64,000 nt of DNA from Engraulis encrasicolus (taxonomy: Eukaryota > Chordata > Actinopteri > Clupeiformes > Engraulidae), in contig NC_085880.1 of NCBI RefSeq assembly GCF_034702125.1, positions 19,033,528 through 19,097,527 on the forward strand, given 5' to 3'. This document shows, in pieces, positions 56,533 through 64,000 of the stretch; position 1 is the stretch's first letter, and each line of letters opens with the position of its first letter. The translations under genes and the position numbers were made by a program. The notes under the pieces are model-generated. The model was not told the DNA's origin. It made no database searches and saw only the letters and a list, made by a program, of their open reading frames with translations.

Positions 56533-57134
56533 GGATGGGGAACCTATGTCTTGAGGGCTGTTTGCGCCCCTTGAGGCCGTTTCATCCGGCCCTCTATATT
56601 GTTTTTAATGTTATGCAGCTTCACATGAAATATGACATATTTTGTAAAGGAATCTTAGAAAATACATTTGCTATACAATGAAATTATATTCAGGGGACCT
56701 AGAGAAGGTGGGGTCTGTTTTCAAGGCGACTACCTTCAATATAGGCCTTAAAGGGATACTGTCCCATTTTTGGAAATAAGCTTATTTTACACCTCCCCTT
56801 GAGTTAAATAATAGGCTTTTACCGTTCTTCTGTAATTTCGACCGTTCTCTGAGTATGGCAGTGCAAATTTTACCCCCATGCTAGCAGTTAACATTGATTC
56901 CTATGAGACCAGTTCGCGGCTAACTGGTCTCATAGGACTCAATGTTAACTGTTAGCTTGGAGGTAAAATGTGCACTGCCATAACTAGAAAACGGTTGTGA
57001 ATACAGGAGAAAGGTAAAAGCCTATTATTTAACTCAAGGGGAGATGTACAATAAGCTTATTTCCAAAAATGGGACAGTATCACTTTAAGTCCAGGGGGAA
57101 ATCCTGGTTTGTGTTCATAGTATGGCCCTCGGAG
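56533..57134. mobile_element. Old hAT-type element interrupted by TTAA MITE
   Basis: CAGGGATGGGGAACC at 56533 and the GGCCCTCGGAGG words near 57123 look like opposite parts of one hAT-like repeat, split by the insertion below. The right terminus is missing. Confidence 0.45.
56752..57084. mobile_element. Fold-back MITE with TTAA target duplication
   Basis: AGGGATACTGTCCCATTTTT at the left is mirrored by AAAAATGGGACAGTATCACT at the right. TTAA occurs on both sides (56748-56751, 57085-57088). Arms extend over most of the 333 bp, meeting around 56910-56930 (ACTGGTCTCATAGGA). TTAA duplication points to piggyBac or Kolobok type. Confidence 0.9.
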
Positions 57135-57136
57135 GT

Positions 57137-57850
57137 ACAGTGCCTTCAAAAAGTCTACAAACCCCTCCTCAAACATCAGGTTTTTGTGATGTAAAAAAAT
57201 GACAGAAAGACAAATTAATTCACAGCTTTTCCTCCTTCAATCTAAACTATTAACCTGTACAATGCAATTGAGAAACAAGCATAAAGCTTTAAATGGAAGC
57301 AATAGAAAATAAAAAACGTCAATTAACATGGTTGCATAAATTTACACACCCTTAAATTAATACTTAGTTGCAGCACCTTTGGCTTGTCTGGGCCATTCCA
57401 AAACCTCAATATTATTCTGGTGAAGCCATTCTTTTGTAGATTTAGACGTGTGCTTACAGAAATTGTTGTTTTGAAAGATTAGTTCCTCTGCATCTTCACC
57501 TTTTTACCAGGGGAGGGCGAAGATTTTGTGCCACTACCACGGCCCCTGTGGAAATTTTCATAATTGCCTCCTCCCTAATGATGGCCCCAGTTACGGCTGA
57601 AGAAAAACAGCACAAAAGAAAAATGCTGCCACCACCATACTTCACGTTAGGTATGGTGTTATTGCGGTGATGTTTTGTGCCAAACATACCTTTTGGAATT
57701 ATGTCCAAAACGTTCAACCTCAGTTTCACCTGACCATAACACATCTTCCCACATGCATTTGGGAGATTATTTACAGAAGTATTTTGTGCAAAATGTACCT
57801 CACCAAGATTTGAACTTTTTGGTCATAATTCAAATGGGTATGTTAAAAAA
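57137..57850 (-). mobile_element. Tc1-like transposon fragment
   Basis: The terminus ACAGTGCCTTCAAAAAGTCT and, on the minus strand at 57744-57496, transposase pieces such as NTIPNVKYGGGSIFL (from the NTIPTVKHGGGSIM-type motif) identify a Tc1 relative. Frameshifts break the frame, and no second terminus was found. Confidence 0.75.
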
Positions 57851-58985
57851 AAGTCTGATGTTTTTTTGAAGATTCCTCCAGTGGCAAACACAAGAACTTA
57901 AGATTATTTTTTTGTTTACAGTGTAGCATTGTGATATTGTGAACAGACAGCAGAGGGTGTGAGCACACAGTTGCCTGAGGACAAAGATGCCTGATGCTAC
58001 GCAACACGTGAGAAGTATGATTGTAGAGTGGCCATTAGATGAGCAGTCCATTAAAGTAGGATGATTTTATATTTTGTTCTCCACCAATCCTGAGAGATCA
58101 AAAGACTGTAGGAATATAGCCTAGACAAAGCACTTCCGTAAGTGCTTCCACAGAAAACACTTGACACATGACCATCGCACAGAATTTTGGCAAAATCCGT
58201 GAAACTGACTCAGATTTCGTTTCTCAAAGGTCAGTGTCTGAGTTCATTCTCTTCCTCTTTTATTTCCCCCCAATGTCTTCAGTTAATGAAGTAATGCTGC
58301 TTTTAGAATTGACTTCTGTTGAAGTCGTGGTCTAGAGTTTCTGTGGAAATCACCTTAAGTTCCTGTTGCTACAGATGTCCATTGGTTTCAGCCATAACCG
58401 TCTCACCAACATGTTGTTACCATTTCTAGATATCTGATCTGTTTCGACCAGTCAAGCGTTGCTCAAATATTGTGCCTTGACTGTGTGTTAAGCTTTCATC
58501 AATTTTTCAGATATGCACTATATGTAGGCATACATGCTGTGAAAATGAAATACAATATTTCGTCTCTGACACATAAACACACACTCACACACACACACAC
58601 ACTTCTCTGCTTCACCTGTGACTGGAGCAAATGTGTAATGTTTCAAGGAATCACTTTTAAATCGTGTCATCAAAATAAAAAATATTTAAATTTCTTGCTT
58701 CTAATGTTCTAAATGTTTTGCATTTAATTCAATAACACTTCAGTACAACCACTCAGGGCTGCTGCAGACGTCATCTGTTTTATCTATTACAATTGGTCAT
58801 ACAGGCCTACTAATATATACGTATATCACCAACAAACATTTTCATTGATTTTTCCCCCCTATTTTTTATGGATAAATACAAACAAAATACCCAAGGACAT
58901 GAATGCAGTTTGAGAACCCCTGGACATCAGAACTGGATCTTAAATTCAAAAGGACAGACCTTGTGAAAACACTTTTTTTTAAAAA
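57851..58985. other. Gene-free interval
   Basis: AT-rich, no supported gene. A short CA tract is at 58571-58598. Confidence 0.35.
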
Positions 58986-58989
58986 ACAT

Positions 58990-59215
58990 GTATGAGCCTT
59001 AATTGCCATGGGCAAGCGGTTAGGGAGCAGGGTTTTCACTTTGATTCCCAGTGCTGTCCCACTTCTGTGACTGAGGGACCGTGAGTATGGTACAGTCCCA
59101 CCGCACTGCTCTAGAGAGACAATTGGGCTGCCCCCTTGCACAGTTAGCCTGAATGCACTTTCGTTGTATGCTCTGTGCTGTGGTGTGCTGTGTCACAAAC
59201 ACAGTGGGAATTTCC
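58990..59215 (+). mobile_element. tRNA-derived SINE
   Basis: GGGCAAGCGGTTAGGGAGC and TTTGATTCCCAGTGC at the 5' end are A- and B-box-like. The body (CCGCACTGCTC, TTGCACAGTTAG, TTTCGTTG) matches the copy at 47262-47540. Confidence 0.78.
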
Positions 59216-59479
59216 CAAAAAGTCTTTCTTACTGTATTTATTCTCCTCTTTTTCCTTCAGTTTTATTGTTGACTTTCAGAAAGAGATGTTTGTATTTCAT
59301 ATTCTCTAATGACATCAAAAAACATGAAAAGTATAGCCTACAGCTTACCCAAATAAACTTCCCAATATGTGTATTATAGAATACATATTTTTTTCTGCAC
59401 TTTTGTGTGTCTTTTTTCTAATGCAGTCATACCATATATACTGTACCTGCCACGCTGTAATGTAAATTAGCTTGGTTCT

Positions 59480-59645
59480 AAGGCAGTGGCTCTAACGGTA
59501 GGGAACTGGACTGCTATGCCGGTGACCCGAGTTCGACTCCGGCCCGGGTCATATACCAACCCCTCCCTATCTCTCTTCCCACTCACTTCCTATCAACCTC
59601 TCCTTCTGTCCTACCTTCAATAAAGTTGCATTAAAAAATAAAAAA
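59480..59645 (+). mobile_element. tRNA-derived SINE, second family
   Basis: CAGTGGCTCTAACGGTAGGG and, about 35 bp on, CGAGTTCGACTCCGG are clear A and B boxes. It ends in TTCAATAAAGTTGC and an A-rich tail. Confidence 0.85.
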
Positions 59646-59689
59646 GAGTATAGCCTATGTAGGCTACCGAAGCCTGATTTTTGAGGTTC

Positions 59690-59824
59690 TGCATAATACG
59701 GAATTATCTGCTTAAGATTTTGCCAAAACTGAATACCGAATACCACTTTGATCACTGAAACCGAGCCCCATCAAGGCTGAATCCGGCCAAAACCGAAATC
59801 TAATCTTGGATTCGGTACGTCCCT
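59690..59824. mobile_element. Right part of a hAT-type repeat
   Basis: ACCGAATACC and AAACCGA words followed by GGATTCGGTACGTCCCTA resemble the right terminus of a hAT-like repeat with TAGGGA ends. The left end was not found. Confidence 0.5.
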
Positions 59825-60104
59825 ATTGTAAAGGGTAAGGGTTCAGAAATGTCTTCCAAGAGCACCCCATGTGTCCATGAGGAGGCTCTGAGATAGTGTG
59901 TGGAGGATCATGCCACCCCGACCAGACCACTTACACAACAATGCTGTCGGAATTAATGAGCAGTGCATTTCCTGATAACCCGGCGGAACATCGAGAGCTC
60001 ATTACAACTTATCAGATCTGAGTTCATCTCACTTCCTCTCTTCAAGATAACTACACATAGCTGTGTGTGTGTTTCTCTCTTGTAGATAACAACACATACT
60101 GTAG

Positions 60105-60233
<129 letters not shown>

Positions 60234-60239
60234 CTGCAT

Positions 60240-62330
60240 GTGTGATTGCTTTTGATATTGGTCAAGATGAAGGGATGAACGCAGGCTTATACAACTTCTG
60301 CACTTTTTTTTAATCTCCCTTCTGCAACCAAAACTGCATGACTAAGCACACCAACCAGATAAAGGTGAATGGTAGCTTTCAGATGCCAAATTACAGGCTT
60401 CATGCATCTGCTGCTTCTGGCCCAAAATTGCAAGGCTTGCACAGAGGTATCCTACTGTATGTCTCTCTGTGTGTAGAGAGGTACATCCATCCAAATAATA
60501 TTCTGTGTCTGTAACTGTAAGTCTATCAAAGAGACAAAAGACAAATTCTACACGATGCACATGTAGATTCATATCTGGGACATCATTCCACCAGGCAGAC
60601 CGTCAAAACACGTTTGCATCGATACTGTTTGTCTTGTATGATATCACTTTAATTTCACTGCCAATTGTACTTTCATTTCATTTTTTGCCAGCACTTGAAT
60701 GTTGATATACAGTACAATATGTTGACTGTGAATGTGAATAACTATCAAACTGTGACATTCTTTCTGTGACATTGTATCTAGACTTTCAAGGGCCATACAC
60801 ATTGTTATTAGCTTGTATTTTTTAAGCCTATAATAGTAAAATACAAGATACAGTTGAAGGAGGAAAAAAGACACGAAAACCCATGTTGGCTGCTGAGAGG
60901 TCACTGTCACTAACAGGAACTTGTGGTGGCCACAAACCTTTGCTGGCCCAAGAGGCGTTCACAACACACACTTATGGTGAAACCTTTGGGTGTGACCAAG
61001 ACTTTGGCCAACTCTGCACAGCTCTGTCCTCCTCCCTGTCTGTCTTTATGTCAGGAAGAGCCATGCTATTGTATTACACATGTCGAGAATGAATACACCT
61101 GTAATACTGCATGTAGCAGCTAAAACATTGCAACATAATGTCTGTTTCACACAATGGTTATGATTACACATTTAGGTAAGACAGGGATGTGATTGCTACT
61201 AACTGTAGTGATTCAAAACATGCACATTAACCCACTGACGCTGGATGCTACGTACATAACCCAACCGCCTGAGGGACACCGCATTAAGGGTCATGAGATT
61301 TGAGATTTGTTAATAAAAATGTTGGTATGTTAGAGCTGCATGAGCACATTCTAATGCCAGATGAGGATCTTAGCTTTTAAGTGCAACTTACTTTATGTCT
61401 GTACATGCTTCAGAGGCTGAGATATTTAGGCTTTTATAGGCCCAAAAAGGGCTTAGGCATTTACAGTAGCATGCATTTTTTGCAGGTGCCTAAGGATCAT
61501 ATGCATTAAGCTATTTGTCACAGCCTAGTTCTGAGGGTGCATTACAGTAAACCACATGGTGATAGCTGAGAAGTCAGTGTTAAAGATGCCGAAACTCTGG
61601 TAGACACTGCAAGCATAATTTATCTGACAACTTCGCCCTCGACAAAGCATTCCCGCTTGCCTTGATGGCGTGGTTTCAGGCCATGCAGCCCCGAGGACGG
61701 ACACATGGCATGCTGGGAAAATACTTGTGGCCGACAGACACCTAACTCTTCATTGTCTTCGGCGTGTGAGTTCTGGGCAAACAAGCAGTTTGCAGAATAC
61801 AAGTGCTCCACACTTTACAACGTCTTTTGTTTGCACAGACGCCTCTGCTGTCAGTGTCAGCGGGCTCAGCTGACCGTAAGGTGCTGGCAACAGGAGATGG
61901 AGCTTGGGAGGGAGCGTTTGAGTGGACTCTTACCGTATACCTTGGCTGTATGAGATCAGATCGTAGGCACAGAATTGGGGGATGGGGGGGGGGGGGGGGC
62001 ATGGACCTTTTTGACCTCACAAAAATTAAGGTGGAGGTGCAAAAACACCCCAATAATCATAGAAATGTTGATTGTTGTCTTCTATCTGCCTGAGCACACC
62101 CTTCAGTCACAACAACATTCTACAATTTTGACCTGTATGAGATCAGATGCTTTCCTTACATTAGAACAACACTTAGCTGGCACTTTTATCCAAGATGACT
62201 CACACTTGTCTTACATTAGGTAAAAGATGTTGGTTCTGTGACACCTACACCCAAAAGGTTCTCCAAACAGGACACTATAACTCTGAAAAGTCTGGCATTT
62301 CTTATTCATGATTGAGACAGACGCCTTGTT
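60240..62330. other. Gene-free interval with G-run and retroposon tail
   Basis: No exon is supported. A G-run interrupted once lies at 61976-61999. The segment 62160-62215 resembles an inverted SINE/LINE 3' domain (GGCACTTTTATCCAAGATGA). Confidence 0.4.
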
Positions 62331-64000
62331 GATACAAGATACAAGATACAAGATACAAGATATTTTATTTGTCATGTGTATATATATGAAACATATATAT
62401 ACAATGAAAAGCTTCCCTGCTCTGGGAGTCCCAAAAAAGGTTAAAAAAAAAAGAATGTTTAAAAGGCAAAAAAGTAGGAAAAAATATATATTTAAAAAGT
62501 TGAAAAAGTTGAAAGCTGCAAAAAAAAATAAAAAAAATTGGCAGGTTGAAGAAAGGGGAGATGTGATGAGTGAATTCCTTCCTATGTCTGAGTTTTTGAA
62601 TTCAACAGTCTGATACACTGAGGGAAGAAGCTGTCCCTGAGTCGGCTGGTGTGAGCACGTAAGCACCTGTATCTCCGGGCAGATGGTAGAAGGGTGAAGT
62701 GTGTGTAGCTGGGGTGGTGCGGATCAGCTATAATTCGTTTGGCCCTCCTCAGACACCGCTGATTGTAGAGATCCTGGATGTTGGGTAGATCTGCTTTGAT
62801 TGTCCGTTGAGCAGACTTGATGACTCGCTGGAGGTCTCTCCTGTCTTGGGCAGTGGTGTTACCATACCAGGCTGTGAAATTACCAGTCAATATGCTTTCT
62901 ATTGTACAGCGATAGAAGTTGGCCAGTATCCTACTCTCCATTCCATATCTGTGCAGCCGTCTCAGAAAAAACAGTCGCTGTCTAGCCGTCTTAGTGATGC
63001 AATTGATGTGATGAGACCAGCTGAGATCCTCCTTGATGTTGACTCCTAGGAATTTATAGCTCTTAACCCTCTCCACTGCAGTATCAGCAATGTAAATTGG
63101 CTGGTGTGGCTGGTGTTGTGTCCTCCGGAAATCCACGATCAACTCCTTTGTTTTGCTGACATTCAGGAGTAGATTGTTATCCACACACCAGGTTGACAAT
63201 GCCGCCACCTCAGCCCTGTAGGCTGACTCATCTCCATTTGTGATGCAGCCAATTACCGTAGTGTCGTCAGCAAACTTAATGATGGTATTGGAATTGTGAA
63301 TGGCTGTGCAGTCATGTGTGAAAAGGGAATAGAGTAGGGGGCTGAGCACACATCCCTGGGGCGCGCCGGTGCTGAGGCAGAGTGTGGAGGAGGTGAACTT
63401 GCCCAGTCGCACTGCTTGAGGCCTATCGGTGAGAAAGTTTAGAATCCAGCTGCAGAGTGAAGGATTAAGGTTTAGAGATTGCAACTTTAACACTAGTTTG
63501 GATGGAATAATTGTGTTGAAGGCAGAGCTGTAGTCGATAAAGAGCAACCTCACATAGGTGTTACTGTGATCAAGATGGGTAAGAGCGGTGTTTAGTGCAA
63601 GGGCAATGGCGTCATCAGTTGATCTGTTTGACCTATAGGCGAACTGAAGTGGGTCAAGTGCAGCAGGAATAGATGATGTGATATGCATCTTGATAAGCCT
63701 CTCAAAGCACTTCATGGCTACAGGTGTAAGAGCTACTGGTCGGTAATCATTCAGACAACTCACTGTAGATTTTTTAGGGACTGGGATGATGGTAGTCCTC
63801 TTGAAGCATGCAGGGACAACAGACTGCTGTAGTGAGAGGTTAAAAATATCTGTAAAGACATCAGCTAATTCAGATGCGCAGGCTTTAAGCACACGACCTG
63901 GGATGTTGTCAGGTCCAGGAGCCTTGTGAACATTCACTTTCTTGAACGATGTATAAACGTCTGTCACAGATAGTTGGATGGGGCAGCAGTCACTCTCTAG
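62331..64000 (-). mobile_element. L2/CR1-like LINE, 3' half, runs off the right edge
   Basis: The minus-strand element ends at the left in ATACAAG heptamer repeats (62333-62361), a typical short-repeat tail, preceded by an A/T-rich 3' UTR with runs of A at 62444-62452 and 62519-62529. Confidence 0.85.
62582..64000 (-). CDS. LINE reverse transcriptase ORF, open to window edge
   Basis: At least 470 codons are uninterrupted, and the frame stays open to base 64000, so the 5' part with the endonuclease lies outside. Motifs: [17 protein letters not shown] (fingers), [11 protein letters not shown] (first catalytic Asp), [28 protein letters not shown] (FADD box), YKFLGVNI, and C-terminal [21 protein letters not shown]. 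The absence of stops suggests a young copy. It encodes the enzyme for target-primed reverse transcription of its own RNA. Confidence 0.9.
   Translation of the reverse strand, partial: LESDCCPIQLSVTDVYTSFKKVNVHKAPGPDNIPGRVLKACASELADVFTDIFNLSLQQSVVPACFKRTTIIPVPKKSTVSCLNDYRPVALTPVAMKCFERLIKMHITSSIPAALDPLQFAYRSNRSTDDAIALALNTALTHLDHSNTYVRLLFIDYSSAFNTIIPSKLVLKLQSLNLNPSLCSWILNFLTDRPQAVRLGKFTSSTLCLSTGAPQGCVLSPLLYSLFTHDCTAIHNSNTIIKFADDTTVIGCITNGDESAYRAEVAALSTWCVDNNLLLNVSKTKELIVDFRRTQHQPHQPIYIADTAVERVKSYKFLGVNIKEDLSWSHHINCITKTARQRLFFLRRLHRYGMESRILANFYRCTIESILTGNFTAWYGNTTAQDRRDLQRVIKSAQRTIKADLPNIQDLYNQRCLRRAKRIIADPHHPSYTHFTLLPSARRYRCLRAHTSRLRDSFFPQCIRLLNSKTQT

Noticed and set aside
59480..59560. Possible functional tRNA gene
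   Set aside because: A and B boxes are present but no cloverleaf or acceptor stem is seen, and a retroposon tail follows, so it is a SINE. The same holds for 53843, 28380 and 58990.

Overview
This is a window of vertebrate, almost certainly teleost fish, nuclear DNA. The genes are split by GT-AG introns, are recognisably vertebrate (PIK3AP1/BCAP, a gamma-crystallin and KIFBP), and sit in a dense background of fish-type repeats: Tc1-like, hAT-like and other DNA transposons, tRNA-derived SINEs, non-LTR retrotransposons, a BEL/Pao LTR element and long CA/TG microsatellites. The species cannot be fixed from sequence alone.

Layout. Positions 1-7560 hold most of a BEL/Pao LTR retrotransposon (5' LTR outside the window) with a long gag-pol frame. 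Positions 8482-12171 (minus strand) carry the first three recognised coding exons of pik3ap1/BCAP: TIR domain, a long acidic and Pro/Ala-rich linker, and the start of the DBB domain. The rest of that gene must lie left of the window, so the BEL element appears to sit in one of its introns. Positions 16620-19750 (plus) are a complete three-exon gamma-crystallin gene with a 9-nt first coding exon and a Maf-response-like promoter motif, crowded by MITEs. Positions 21690-24960 are a decayed LINE (minus) and 25554-27195 a decayed Tc1-like element. Positions 30037-33375 (minus) are a two-exon gene for a Myb/SANT-like DNA-binding protein whose intron holds a complete 1.6-kb hAT-like insertion. Positions 33480-41604 have no host gene I can defend. 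They hold a palindromic Tc1-type element, a second fold-back element, several MITEs and one BED-finger-like exon. Positions 42395-54554 (plus) are the complete kifbp gene: 11 coding exons, 621 codons, with all splice phases consistent. Downstream are more MITEs, SINEs, a Tc1 fragment, a 127-bp TG tract and, from about 62331 to the right edge (minus), the 3' half of an L2/CR1-like LINE with an open frame.

The three named host genes are unrelated in function (immune signalling adaptor, lens structural protein, kinesin regulator) and do not form a pathway. The more interesting signal is structural. There are at least seven short transposons with perfect or near-perfect 8-bp target duplications. 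One element family has 9-bp duplications and is present both as a 1420-bp and as a 65-bp copy. There are five long fold-back hairpins. Partial tandem duplications recur across exon/intron boundaries in two neighbouring genes. One kifbp intron is made almost entirely of a SINE and its expanded pentanucleotide tail.

All exon calls come from reading frames, splice-site consensus, phase agreement and remembered family features. No alignment or expression data were available.
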